The notes under the pieces are model-generated. The model saw only the letters and a list, made by a program, of their open reading frames with translations, was not told the origin of the DNA and ran no database searches. Positions 24,882-36,327 of a stretch of DNA of 64,000 nucleotides are shown here, in pieces. Position 1 is the first letter of the stretch; every line of letters begins with the position of its first letter. Location of the stretch: the NCBI RefSeq assembly GCF_029227915.1, contig NC_079881.1:2976001-3040000 (forward strand), given 5' to 3'. A program made the position numbers and the translations under genes. This DNA comes from Hydractinia symbiolongicarpus. Lineage: Eukaryota > Cnidaria > Hydrozoa > Anthoathecata > Hydractiniidae.

Positions 24882-27403
24882 TCCCACAGTAAAAAATGAC
24901 TTATTTAACTTAATTTTTAAATAAAACGCTACCACAGTGCCCAGTGCAATCGCTGTGTTCCAGCAATTAAGTCAAATTAAGAAGAATGTTACTTTTTGTT
25001 GTCAAACTGGCTCATTTATCACATTTATAAGGTCAAAGTCCAAAATCAGTTCAATTAAGTCCCACAGTCAAACAGTTCACTGTTAAAAGCGATGCAACCT
25101 AGTAATATCCGAATCCTATCGCTAAATACATGTGGGGACGAATATGTGGCGCAACCGTTGTAACTCAAACGGATTGATACCATTAGAAAGTCAATGAAAT
25201 GTAGTTTTTGAAACTGTCGCTATTTTATCAGCGCGCGATAACGGCTAGGATTGGTCCCACAATAAAAACTGACTTTTTTATCTTAATTTTTTAATAAAAT
25301 GCTACCACAGCGCCCAGTGTAATCGCTGAGTTCCAGCAATCATGTCAATTTAAGAAGAATGTTATTTCTTGTAGTCAAACTGGCTTATTTATAACATTTA
25401 TTAGGTCACAGTCCAGAGTTAGTTCAATTAAGTCCCACAGTCCATCGTTTTACTGAACCTAGTAATATACGAATCCTATCGCTAAATACATGTGGGGACG
25501 AACATGTGACGCAACCATTGTAACTCAAACGGATTGATACTGCCAAGAAGTCGATGAAGTGTAGATTTTGAGAATGTCTCTATTTCTTCAGCGCGTGCTA
25601 ACGGCCAGGATTTGTCCCACAGAAAAAAGGACTTATTAAAGTTAATTTTTAAATAAAGCACTACCACAGAGCCTAGTGTACTTGCTGAATTCCAGCAATC
25701 ATGTCAAATTAAGAAGAATGGTATTTCTTGGAGTCCAATTGGATCATTTATCGAGTTTACAAGGTAACAGTCCGGAATCAGTTCAATTAAGTCCCACAGT
25801 CAATCGTTTCACTGTTAAAAGCGATGCAACTAAGTCACATCGGAAAGAAATCACTAAATACATGTTGGTAGGAATATGTGACGCAACCGTTGTAACTCAA
25901 ACAGATTAACACCGTTAGAAAGTCAATGAAATGCAGTTTTCGAAACTGTCTCTATTTCTTCAGTGCGAACTAACGGCTGGGATTGGTCCCACAGTAAAAA
26001 ATGACTTATTTAACTAAATTTTTTAAATAAAACGCTACCACAGTGCCCAGTGCAATCGCTGAGTTCCAGCAATCAAGTCAAATTAAGAAGAATGTTACTT
26101 CTTGTAGTGAAACTGGCTCATTTATCACATTTTTAAGGTTAAAGTCCAAAATCAGTTCAATTAAAGCCCACAGTCAATCGTTTCACTGTTAAAAGCGATG
26201 CAACCTAGTAATATCAGAATACTATCGCTAAATACATGTTGGTACGAATATCGGACGCAACCGTTGTAACTCAAACGGATTGATACCGCCAAGACGTCGA
26301 TGAAATGTAGTTTTTGAGAATGTCTCTATTTCTTCAGCGCGTGCTAACGGCCAGGATTAGTCCCACAGTAAAGAAAGACTTATTTATCTAAATTTTTAAG
26401 TAAAGCACTACCACAGAGCCTAGTGTACTCGCTGAATTTCAGCAATCATGTCGAATTAAAAAGAATGTTATTCCTTGGAGCCCAATTGGCTCATTTATCG
26501 CATTTACAAGGTCACAGTCAAGAATCAGTTCAATTAAGTACCACAGTCAATCGTTTCACTGTTAAAAGCGATGTAACGTAGCCACATCGGAAAAAAACCA
26601 CTAAATACATGTTGGTACGAATATGTGATGCAGTGCGAACTAACGGCTGGGATTGGTCCCACAGTAAAAAATGACTTATTTAACTAAATTTTTTAAATAA
26701 AACGCTACCACAGTGCCCAGTGCAATCGCTGAGTTCCAGCAATCAAGTCAAATTAAGAAGAATGTTACTTCTTGTAGTCAAACTGGCTCATTTATCACAT
26801 TTTAAAGGTTAAAGTCCAAAATCAGTTCAATTAAAGCCCACAGTCAATCGTTTCACTGTTAAAAGCGATGCAACCTAGTAATATCAGAATACTATCGCTA
26901 AATACATGTTGGTACGAATATCGGACGCAACCATTGTAACTCAAACTGATTGATACCGCCAAGACGTCGATAAAATGTAGTTTTTGAGAATGTCTCTATG
27001 TCTTCAGCGCGTGCTAACGGCCAGGATTAGTCCCACAGTAAAGAAAGACTTATTAATCTAAATTTTTAAGTAAAGCACTACCACAGAGCCTAGTGTACTC
27101 GCTGAATTTCAGCAATCATGTCGAATTAAAAAGAATGTTATTCCTTGGAGCCCAATTGGCTCATTTATCGCATTTACAAGGTCACAGTCAAGAATCAGTT
27201 CAATTAAGTACCACAGTCAATCGTTTCACTGTTAAAAGCGATGCAACTAAGTCACATCGGAAAAAAACCACTAAATACATGTTGGTACGAATATGTGATG
27301 CAACTGTTGTAACTCAAACGGTTTGATACCGCCACGAAGTCAATGAGATTTACTTTTTGAGAATGTCTCTATTTCTTCAGCGCGAACTAATGGCTGGGAT
27401 TGA
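24882..27403 (+). repeat. 2,522-bp HOR, copy 1
   Basis: The 2,522-bp segment starting at TCCCACAGTAAAAAATGAC is repeated directly downstream. Private markers shared at this exact offset are GTAGTGAAACTGG (26,108/28,630), CTCTATGTCTTCAGC (26,999/29,521), GTTTTACTGAACC (25,451/27,973), AAGGTAACAGTCC and both deletion monomers. Near 27,241 this copy reads GATGCAACTAAGTCAC where copy 2 has GATGTAACGTAGCCAC. That short patch of difference could be gene conversion. Confidence 0.87.
26362..26657 (+). repeat. 296-bp monomer with 77-bp deletion (copy 3)
   Basis: The same junction lies at 26,630, inside the first copy of the 2,522-bp HOR. Flanking markers (AAGTACCACAG, GATGTAACGTAGCC) match copies 1 and 2. 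Confidence 0.82.
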
Positions 27404-29900
27404 TCCCACAGTAAAAAATGACTTATTTAACTTAATTTTTAAATAAAACGCTACCACAGTGCCCAGTGCAATCGCTGTGTTCCAGCAATTAAGTCAAATT
27501 AAGAAGAATGTTACTTTTTGTTGTCAAACTGGCTCATTTATCACATTTATAAGGTCAAAGTCCAAAATCAGTTCAATTAAGTCCCACAGTCAAACAGTTC
27601 ACTGTTAAAAGCGATGCAACCTAGTAATATCCGAATCCTATCGCTAAATACATGTGGGGACGAATATGTGGCGCAACCGTTGTAACTCAAACGGATTGAT
27701 ACCATTAGAAAGTCAATGAAATGTAGTTTTTGAAACTGTCGCTATTTTATCAGCGCGCGATAACGGCTAGGATTGGTCCCACAATAAAAACTGACTTTTT
27801 TATCTTAATTTTTTAATAAAATGCTACCACAGCGCCCAGTGTAATCGCTGAGTTCCAGCAATCATGTCAATTTAAGAAGAATGTTATTTCTTGTAGTCAA
27901 ACTGGCTTATTTATAACATTTATTAGGTCACAGTCCAGAGTTAGTTCAATTAAGTCCCACAGTCCATCGTTTTACTGAACCTAGTAATATCCGAATCCTA
28001 TCGCTAAATACATGTGGGGACGAACATGTGACGCAACCATTGTAACTCAAACGGATTGATACTGCCAAGAAGTCGATGAAGTGTAGATTTTGAGAATGTC
28101 TCTATTTCTTCAGCGCGTGCTAACGGCCAGGATTTGTCCCACAGAAAAAAGGACTTATTAAAGTTAATTTTTAAATAAAGCACTACCACAGAGCCTAGTG
28201 TACTCGCTGAATTCCAGCAATCATGTCAAATTAAGAAGAATGGTATTTCTTGGAGTCCAATTGGATCATTTATCGAGTTTACAAGGTAACAGTCCGGAAT
28301 CAGTTCAATTAAGTCCCACAGTCAATCGTTTCACTGTTAAAAGCGATGCAACTAAGTCACATCGGAAAGAAATCACTAAATACATGTTGGTAGGAATATG
28401 TGACGCAACCGTTGTAACTCAAACAGATTAACACCGTTAGAAAGTCAATGAAATGCAGTTTTCGAAACTGTCTCTATTTCTTCAGTGCGAACTAACGGCT
28501 GGGATTGGTCCCACAGTAAAAAATGACTTATTTAACTAAATTTTTTAAATAAAACGCTACCACAGTGCCCAGTGCAATCGCTGAGTTCCAGCAATCAAGT
28601 CAAATTAAGAAGAATGTTACTTCTTGTAGTGAAACTGGCTCATTTATCACATTTTTAAGGTTAAAGTCCAAAATCAGTTCAATTAAAGCCCACAGTCAAT
28701 CGTTTCACTGTTAAAAGCGATGCAACCTAGTAATATCAGAATACTATCGCTAAATACATGTTGGTACGAATATCGGACGCAACCGTTGTAACTCAAACGG
28801 ATTGATACCGCCAAGACGTCGATGAAATGTAGTTTTTGAGAATGTCTCTATTTCTTCAGCGCGTGCTAACGGCCAGGATTAGTCCCACAGTAAAGAAAGA
28901 CTTATTTATCTAAATTTTTAAGTAAAGCACTACCACAGAGTCTAGTGTACTCGCTGAATTTCAGCAATCATGTCGAATTAAAAAGAATGTTATTCCTTGG
29001 AGCCCAATTGGCTCATTTATCGCATTTACAAGGTCACAGTCAAGAATCAGTTCAATTAAGTACCACAGTCAATCGTTTCACTGTTAAAAGCGATGTAACG
29101 TAGCCACATCGGAAAAAAACCACTAAATACATGTTGGTACGAATATGTGATGCAGTGCGAACTAACGGCTGGGATTGGTCCCACAGTAAAAAATGACTTA
29201 TTTAACTAAATTTTTTAAATAAAACGCTACCACAGTGCCCAGTGCAATCGCTGAGTTCCAGCAATCAAGTCAAATTAAGAAGAATGTTACTTCTTGTAGT
29301 CAAACTGGCTCATTTATCACATTTTAAAGGTTAAAGTCCAAAATCAGTTCAATTAAAGCCCACAGTCAATCGTTTCACTGTTAAAAGCGATGCAACCTAG
29401 TAATATCAGAATACTATCGCTAAATACATGTTGGTACGAATATCGGACGCAACCATTGTAACTCAAACTGATTGATACCGCCAAGACGTCGATAAAATGT
29501 AGTTTTTGAGAATGTCTCTATGTCTTCAGCGCGTGCTAACGGCCAGGATTAGTCCCACAGTAAAGAAAGACTTATTTATCTAAATTTTTAAGTAAAGCAC
29601 TACCACAGAGCCTAGTGTACTCGCTGAATTTCAGCAATCATGTCGAATTAAAAAGAATGTTATTCCTTGGAGCCCAATTGGTTCATTTACCGCATTTACA
29701 AGGTCACAGTCAAGAATCAGTTCAATTAAGTACCACAGTCAATCGTTTCACTGGTAAAAGCGATGTAACGTAGCCACATCGGAAAAAAACCACTAAATAC
29801 ATGTTGGTACGAATATGTGATGCAACCGTTGTAACTCAAACGGTTTGATACCGCCACGAAGTCAATGAGATTTACTTTTTGAGAATGGCTCTATTTCTTC
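27404..29900 (+). repeat. 2,522-bp HOR, copy 2
   Basis: This tandem copy runs nearly full length and stays alignable to about 29,900. There GAGAATGGCTCTATTTC and TTCAGTGCGTGGTAACGG mark the change to the domain 3 subtype. It carries the same 13-bp and 77-bp deletion monomers in the same positions as copy 1. Confidence 0.85.
28884..29179 (+). repeat. 296-bp monomer with 77-bp deletion (copy 4)
   Basis: The junction at 29,152 is 2,522 bp from copy 3, inside the second copy of that HOR. Confidence 0.82.
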
Positions 29901-32900
29901 AGTGCGTGGTAACGGACAGGATTGGTTCCACAGTAAAAAGAGACTTACTTATCTAAACTTCTAAATAAAGCGCTACCACAGAGCCTAGTGAAATCTCTGA
30001 ACTCCAGCAATCATGTCAATTTAAGAAGAATGTTATTCCTTGGAGTCCAGTTGGCTCATTTATCACATTTATCAGGTCACAGTCCAATGTTAGTTTAAGT
30101 AAGTCCCACAGTCAATCGTTTCACTGTTAAAAGCGATGCAACCTAGTAACATCAGAAAAATGTCGCTAAATGCATGTTGGTACCAATATGTGACCCAACT
30201 GTTGTAACTCAAACGGACTGACACCGTTAGAAAGTAAGTAAGATGTAGTTTTTGAAACTGTCGCTTTTTCTTCAGCACGCGATAACGGCCAGGATTGGTC
30301 CCACAGTGAAAAATGACTTATTTATCTAAATTTTTAAATGAAGCGCTTCCACAGCGCCCAGTGTAATCGCTGATTTCCAACAATCATGTCAAAGTAAGAA
30401 GAATGGTATTCCTTGGAGTCTAATTGGATCATTTATCGAGTTTACAAGGTCACAGTCCGGAATCAGTTCAATTAAGTCCCACAGTCAATCGTTTCACTGT
30501 TAATAGCGATGCAACTAAGTCACATCGGAAAGAAATCACTAAATACATGTTGGTACGAATATGTGACGCAACCGTTGTAACTCAAACAGATTAACACCGT
30601 TAGAAAGTCAATGAAATGCAGTTTTCGAAACTGTCTCTATTTCTTCAGTGCGAACTAACGGCTGGGATTGGTCCCACAGTAAAAAATGACTTATTTAACT
30701 AAATTTTTTAAATAAAACGCTACCACAGTGCCCAGTGCAATCGCTGAGTTCCAGCAATCAAGTCAAATTAAGAAGAATGTTACTTCTTGTAGTCAAACTG
30801 GCTCATTTATCACATTTTTAAGGTTAAAGTCCAAAATCAGTTCAATTAAGTCCCACAGTCAATCGTTTCACTGTTAAAAGCGATGCAACCTAGTAATACA
30901 GAATACTATCGCTAAATACATGTTGGTACGAATATCTGACGCAACCGTTGTAACTCAAACGGATTGATACCGCCAAGAAGTCGATGAAATGTAGTTTTTG
31001 AGAATGTCTCTATTTCTTCAGCGCGTGCTAACGGCCAGGATTAGTCCCACAGTAAAGAAAGACTTATTTATCTAAATTTTTAAATAAAGCACTACCACAG
31101 AGCCTAGTGTACTCGCTGAATTTCAGCAATCATGTCGAATTAAAAAGAATGTTATTCCTTGGAGCCCAATTGGCTGATTTATCGCATTTACAAGGTCACA
31201 GTCAAGAATCAGTTCAATTAAGTACCACAGTCAATCGTTTCACTGTTAAAAGCGATGTAACGTAGCCACATCGAAAAAAAATCACTAAATACATGTTGGT
31301 ACGAATATGTGATGCAACCGTTGTAACTCAAACGGTTTGATACCGCCACGAAGTCAATGATATTTACTTTTTGAGAATGTCTCCATTTCTTCAGTGCGTG
31401 GTAACGGACAGGATTGGTTCCACAGTAAAAAAAGACTTACTTATCTAAACTTCTAAATAATGCGCTAGCACAGAGCCTAGTGAAATCGCTGAAATCCAGC
31501 AATCATGTCAATTTAAGGAGAATGTTATTCCTTGGAGTCCAGTTGGCTCATTTATCACATTTATCAGGTCACAGTCCAAAGTTAGTTCAATTAAGTCCCA
31601 CAGTCAATCGTTTCACTGTTAAAAGCGATACAACCTAGTAATATCGGAAAAAAAATCACTATCTACATGTTAGTACGAATATGTGACGCAACCGTTGTAA
31701 CTAAAACGGACTGATACCGTTAGAAAGTAATTGAAATGTAGTTATTGAAGCTGTCTCTATTTCTTTAGCGCGAACTAACGGCTGGGTTTGGTCCCACAGT
31801 AAAAAAAGACTTATTTATCTAAACTTTTAAAAAAGCGCTACCACAGAGCATAGTGTACTTGCTGAATTCCAGCAATCATGTCGAATTAAGAAGAATGTTA
31901 TTCCTTGGAGTCCAATGTGCTCATTTGTCACATTTATCAGGTCACAGTCCAATGTTAGTTCAAATAAGTCCCACAGTCAATCGTTTAACTGTTAAAAGCG
32001 ATGCAACCTAGTAATATCAGAAAAGTATCGCTAAATGCATGTTGGTACGAATATGTGAGCCAACTGTTGTAACTCAAACGGACTGACACCGTTAGAAAGT
32101 AAGTGAGATGTAGTTTTTGAAACTGTCGCTCTTTATTCAGCACGCGATAACGGCTAGGATTGGTCCCACAGTAAAAAGTGACTTATTTATCTAAATTTTT
32201 AAATGAAGCGCTTTCACAGCACCCAGTGTAATCGCTGATTTCCAACAATCATGTCAAAGTAAGAAGAATATTATTTCTTGGAGTCCAGTTGGCTCACTTA
32301 TCACATTTATAAGGTCACAGTTCAAAGTTAGTTCAATTAAGTCCCACAGTCAATCATTTCATTGTTAAAAGCGATATAACTTTGTAATATCGGAAAACTG
32401 TCACTAAATACATGTTGGTACGAATATGTGACGCAACCGTTGTAACTCAAACGGATTGATACCGCCAAAAAGCAAAGAAATGTAGTTTCTGAGAATGCCT
32501 CTGTTTTTTTGGCGCGTACTAACGGACAGGATTGGTCCCACAGTAAAAAAAGACTTACTTATCTAAACTTCTAAATAATGCGCTACCACAGAGCCTAGTG
32601 AAATCGCTGAAATCCAGCAATCATGTCAATTTAAGGAGAATGTTATTCCTTGGAGTCCAGTTGGCTCATTTATCACATTTATCAGGTCACAGTCCAAAGT
32701 TAGTTCAATTAAGTCCCACAGTTAATCGTTTCACTGTTAAAAGCGATACAACCTAGTAATATCGGAAAAAAAATCACTATCTACATGTTGGTACGAATAT
32801 GTGACGCAACCGTTGTAACTAAAACGGACTGATACCGTTAGAAAGTAATTGAAATGTAGTTATTGAAGCTGTCTCTATTTCTTTAGCGCGAACTAACGGC

Positions 32901-35017
32901 TGGGTTTGGTCCCACAGTAAAAAAAGACTTATTTATCTAATTTTTAAAAAAGCGCTACCACAGAGCATAGTGTACTTGCTGAATTCCAGCAATCATGTCG
33001 AATTAAGAAGAATGTTATTCCTTGGAGTCCAATTGGCTCATTTATCACATTTATCAGGTCACAGTCCAATGTTAGTTCAACTAAGTCCCACAGTCAATCG
33101 TTTCACTGTTAAAAGCGATGCAACATAGTAATATCAGAAACATATCGCTAAATACATGTTGGTACGAATATGTGACGCAACCGTTGTAACTCAAACGGAC
33201 TGATACTGCTAAAAAGTCATTGAAATGTAGTTTTTGAAACTGTCTCTATTTCTTCGCCGCGCGATAACGGCTAGCATTGGTCCCGCAGTAAAAAATGACT
33301 TATTTATCTAAATATTTAAAAAAAGCGCTACCACAGAGCATAGTGTACTCGCTGAATCCAAGCAATCATGTCGAATTAAAAAGAATGTTATTTCTTGTAG
33401 TCAAACTGGCACATTTATCACATTTATAAGGTCAAAGTCCAAAATCAGCTCAATTAAGTCCCACAGTCAAACGCTTCACTGTTAAAAGCCATGCAACCTA
33501 GTAATATCAGAAAAATATCGCTAAATGCATGTTGGTACGAATATGTGACCCAACTGTTGTATCTCAAACGGACTGACACCGTTAGAAAGTAAGTGAGATG
33601 TAGTTTTTGAAACTGTCGCTCTTTATTCAGCACGCGATAACGGCTAGGATTGGTTCCACAGTAAAAAATGACTTATTTATCTAAATTTTTAAATGAAGCG
33701 CTTTCACAGCACCCAGTGTAATCTCTGATTTCCAACAATCATGTCAAAGTAAGAAGAATATTATTTCTTGGAGCCCAGTTGGCTCACTTATCACATTTAT
33801 AAGGTCACAGGTCAAAATTAGTTCAATGAAGTCCCACAGTCAATCATTTCATTGTTAAAAGCGATATAACTTAGTAATATCGGAAAACTGACACTAAATA
33901 CATGTTGGTACGAAAATGTGACGCAACTGTTGAAACTCAAACGGATTGATACCGCCAAAAAGCAATGAAATGTAGTTTCTGAGAATGCCTCTGTTTTTTT
34001 GGCGCGTACTATTGGCCAGGATTGGTCCCTCAGTAAAAAAAGACTTATTTATCTAAATTTTTAAAAAAGCGCTACCACAGAGCATAGTGTAATCGCTGAT
34101 TTCCAACAATCATGTCAAAGTAAGAAGAATGTTATTTCTTGGAGTCCAGTTGGCTCACTTATCACATTTATAAGGTCACAGGCCAAAGTTAGTTCAGTTA
34201 AGTCCCACAGTCAATCATTTCATTGTTAAAAGCGATATAACTTAGTAATATCGGAAAAATGTCAGTAAATACATGTTGGTACGAATATGTGACGCAGCCG
34301 TTGTATCTCAAACGGATTGATACCGCCACGAAGTCAATGAGATTTAGTTTTTGAGAAGGTCTCCATTTCTTCAGTGCGTGCTAACGGACAGGATTGGTCC
34401 CACAGTAAAAAAGGACTTATTTATCTAAATATTTAAAAAAACCGCTACCACAGAGCATAGTGTACTCGCTGAATCCAAGCAATCATGTCGAATTAAGAAG
34501 AATGTTATTTCTTGTAGTCAAACTGGCACATTTATCACATTTATAAGGTCAAAGTCCAAAATCAGTTCAATTAAGTCCCACAGTCAAACGTTTCACTGTT
34601 AAAAGCCATGCAACCTAGTAATATCAGAAAAATATCGCTAAATACATGTTGGTACGACTATGTGACCCAGCCGTTGTAAATCAAACGGACTGACACAGTT
34701 AGAAAGTCAGTGAAATGTCGTATTTGTAACTGTCTCTATTTCTTCAGCGCGCGCTAACGGTTAGGATTGGTCCCACAGTAAAAACTGAATTTTTTATCTT
34801 AATTTTTAAATGAAGCGCTACCACAGCGCCCAGTTTAATCGCTGAATTCCAGCAATCATGTCAATTTAAGAAGAATGTTATTCCTTGGAGTCCAGTTGGC
34901 TCATTTATCACATTTATCAGGTCACAGTCCAATGTTAGTTCAACTAAGTCCCACAGTCAATCGTTTCACTGTTAAAAGCGATGCAACCTAGTAATATCAG
35001 AAAAATATCGCTAAATG

Positions 35018-35037
35018 CATGTTGGTACGAATATGTG
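35018..35037. other. 20-bp imperfect palindrome centred on GTAC (one per monomer)
   Basis: The segment reads GCATGTTGGTACGAATATGT here and begins ACATG in most monomers. Folding ACATGTTGGTACGAATATGT on its GTAC centre pairs 8 of 10 arm positions. In many domain 2 monomers (for example 11,069-11,088) the right arm reads GAACATGT, which raises this to 9 of 10. The element is present in nearly every monomer. Exceptions are the TGTGGGGACG variants (for example 2,400 and 14,200), which break the left arm, and TTGGTAGGAAT variants (17,150; 18,630). Dyad symmetry of this size suits a homodimeric DNA-binding protein, but that role is inference. Confidence 0.6.
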
Positions 35038-35040
35038 ACC

Positions 35041-35133
35041 CAACTGTTGTAACTCAAACGGACTGACACCGTTAGAAAGTAAGTCAGATGTAGTTTTTGA
35101 AACTGCCGCTATTTCTTCAGCACGCGATAACGG
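35041..35133. promoter_or_regulatory. Cluster of Myb-consensus-like boxes (YAACKG) in the monomer
   Basis: In this monomer CAACTG lies at 35,041-35,046, AAACGG at 35,056-35,061, CCGTTA (TAACGG on the minus strand) at 35,069-35,074 and TAACGG at 35,128-35,133. In most other monomers the first box reads CAACCGTTG, giving CAACGG on the minus strand, so the pentamers alternate CCGTT-n8-AACGG-n7-CCGTT. Three of the four fit YAAC(G/T)G, the recognition consensus known for Myb R2R3 domains. Subfamily variants lose individual boxes: CCATT in domain 2, CCGCC instead of CCGTT, and ATATCGG instead of ATAACGG in domain 3. Whether any protein binds here is inference. Confidence 0.4.
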
Positions 35134-35208
35134 CTAGGATTGGTCCCACAGTAAAAAATGACTTATTTATCTAAATTGTTAAATGAAGCGCTTCCACAGC
35201 GCCCAGTG

Positions 35209-36327
35209 TAATCGCTGATTTCCAACAATCATGTCAAAGTAAGAAGAATGTTATTTCTTGGAGTCCAGTTGGCTCACTTATCACATTTATAAGGTCACAG
35301 GCCAAAGTTAGTTCAGTTAAGTCCCACAGTCAATCATTTCATTGTTAAAAGCGATATAACTTAGTAATATCGGAAAAATGTCAGTAAATACATGTTGGTA
35401 CGAATATGTGACGCAGCCGTTGTATCTCAAACGGATTGATACCGCCACGAAGTCAATGAGATTTAGTTTTTGAGAAGGTCTCCATTTCTTCAGTGCGTGC
35501 TAACGGACAGGATTGGTCCCACAGTAAAAAAGGACTTATTTATCTAAATATTTAAAAAAACCGCTACCACAGAGCATAGTGTACTCGCTGAATCCAAGCA
35601 ATCATGTCGAATTAAGAAGAATGTTATTTCTTGTAGTCAAACTGGCACATTTATCACATTTATAAGGTCAAATTCCAAAATCAGTTCAATTAAGTCCCAC
35701 AGTCAAACGTTTCACTGTTAAAAGCCATGCAACCTAGTAATATCAGAAAAATATCGCTAAATACATGTTGGTACGACTATGTGACCCAGCCGTTGTAAAT
35801 CAAACGGACTGACACAGTTAGAAAGTCAGTGAAATATCGTATTTGTAACTGTCTCTATTTCTTCAGCGCGCGCTAACGGTTAGGATTGGTCCCACAGTAA
35901 AAACTGAATTTTTTATCTTAATTTTTAAATGAAGCGCTACCACAGCGCCCAGTTTAATCGCTGAATTCCAGCAATCATGTCAATTTAAGAAGAATGTTAT
36001 TCCTTGGAGTCCAGTTGGCTCATTTATCACATTTATCAGGTCACAGTCCAATGTTAGTTCAACTAAGTCCCACAGTCAATCGTTTCACTGTTAAAAGCGA
36101 TGCAACCTAGTAATATCAGAAAAATATCGCTAAATGCATGTTGGTACGAATATGTGACCCAACTGTTGTAACTCAAACGGACTGACACCGTTAGAAAGTA
36201 AGTGAGATGTAGTTTTTGAAACTGCCGCTATTTCTTCAGCACGCGATAACGGCTAGGATTGGTCCCACAGTAAAAAATGACTTATTTATCTAAATTGTTA
36301 AATGAAGCGCTTCCACAGCGCCCAGTG
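35209..36327 (+). repeat. Trimeric 1,119-bp HOR, copy 2
   Basis: This is a tandem copy of the preceding unit at exactly 1,119 bp, with scattered single-base differences (for example GGTCAAATTCC near 35,668 and GAAATATCG near 35,832). A single non-member monomer of 373 bp (36,328-36,700, marked ATTTCGTGGAGTC and GTGAATCAG) separates it from copy 3. Confidence 0.83.

Larger units (their letters stand above)
9184..27981 (+). repeat. Family of 359-360-bp monomers with a 13-bp deletion
   Basis: CACTGAACCTAG replaces CACTG-TTAAAAGCGATGC-AACCTAG, removing 13 bp. I find it at 9184, 9916, 12685, 13044, 14522, 15254, 16358, 18212, 19988, 21092, 23614, 24346, 25451 (TACTGAACC) and 27973 (TACTGAACC). 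All fourteen lie in domain 2. Where two such monomers are adjacent (12,685 and 13,044) their spacing is exactly 359 bp. Each is followed by the ATACTGCCAAGAAGTCGATG subtype, so the deletion spread together with its flanks. Loss of AAGCGATGC removes the otherwise standard start of the monomer. Confidence 0.85.
8000..29900 (+). repeat. Domain 2: mosaic subfamily block
   Basis: This region mixes several subtypes in changing order. Markers are CACAATAAAAACTGAC, ATACTGCCAAGAAGTCGATG, AATTTAAGAACAATG and the 13-bp deletion CACTGAACCTAG. Domain 1-type monomers reappear at about 11,401-12,000 and 13,421-14,000. Several long segments are near-duplicates at fixed offsets: 8,820-9,960 against 14,158-15,300 (5,338 bp), and 15,285-15,850 against 20,019-20,580 (4,734 bp). 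No insertion of foreign sequence is visible. Boundaries are gradual; the right one is where the ACGGACAGG subtype begins, near 29,900. Confidence 0.8.
34090..35208 (+). repeat. Trimeric 1,119-bp HOR, copy 1
   Basis: Anchored at TAATCGCTGATTTCC, this unit has three monomers. Markers in order are GGCCAAAGTTAGTTCAG with GTAGTGCGTGCTAACGGACAGG-type features, ATCCAAGCAATCATG with GTAGTCAAACTGG, and CGTATTTGTAACTG with ACTGAATTTTTTATC. The same series repeats immediately downstream. Confidence 0.83.
34976..35348 (+). repeat. Representative 373-bp monomer
   Basis: This copy serves as a reference for the unit. In order it holds AAGCGATGCAACC at its start, a TATCGCTAAAT stretch, the GTAC-centred palindrome (about residues 43-62), the CAACTG/AAACGG/CCGTTA cluster (66-99), a GTAGTTTTTGAAAC block, a CpG-rich segment around CACGCGATAACGG (about 146-158), GGTCCCACAGTAAAA, an A/T-rich stretch around TTTATCTAAAT, a CTTCCACAGCGCCCAGTG box, and a second AAGTCCCACAGTCAAT near the end. 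The octamer TCCCACAG therefore occurs twice per monomer, about 176-178 and 195 bp apart. I counted about 12 CpGs, roughly the number expected from composition. There is no ATG frame of useful length. Confidence 0.9.

Noticed and set aside
30090-30278. Single 62-codon minus-strand frame at the domain 2/3 boundary, and a similar one at 2128-2316
   Set aside because: Each is unique in its domain and overlaps ordinary monomer sequence. Length is within chance for AT-rich repeats with all stop patterns sampled.
35021-35061. Resemblance of the TACGAATATGTGAC...GTTGTAAC core to the Drosophila 359-bp satellite
   Set aside because: A loose likeness from memory over about 30 bp with gaps. It is too short and too uncertain to infer kinship without an alignment.
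35175-35200. AATAAA hexamers as polyadenylation signals
   Set aside because: They arise in the A/T-rich TTTTTAAATAAAGC stretch of many monomers, and are replaced by AAATGAAGC in others. No transcript structure is visible to support use.
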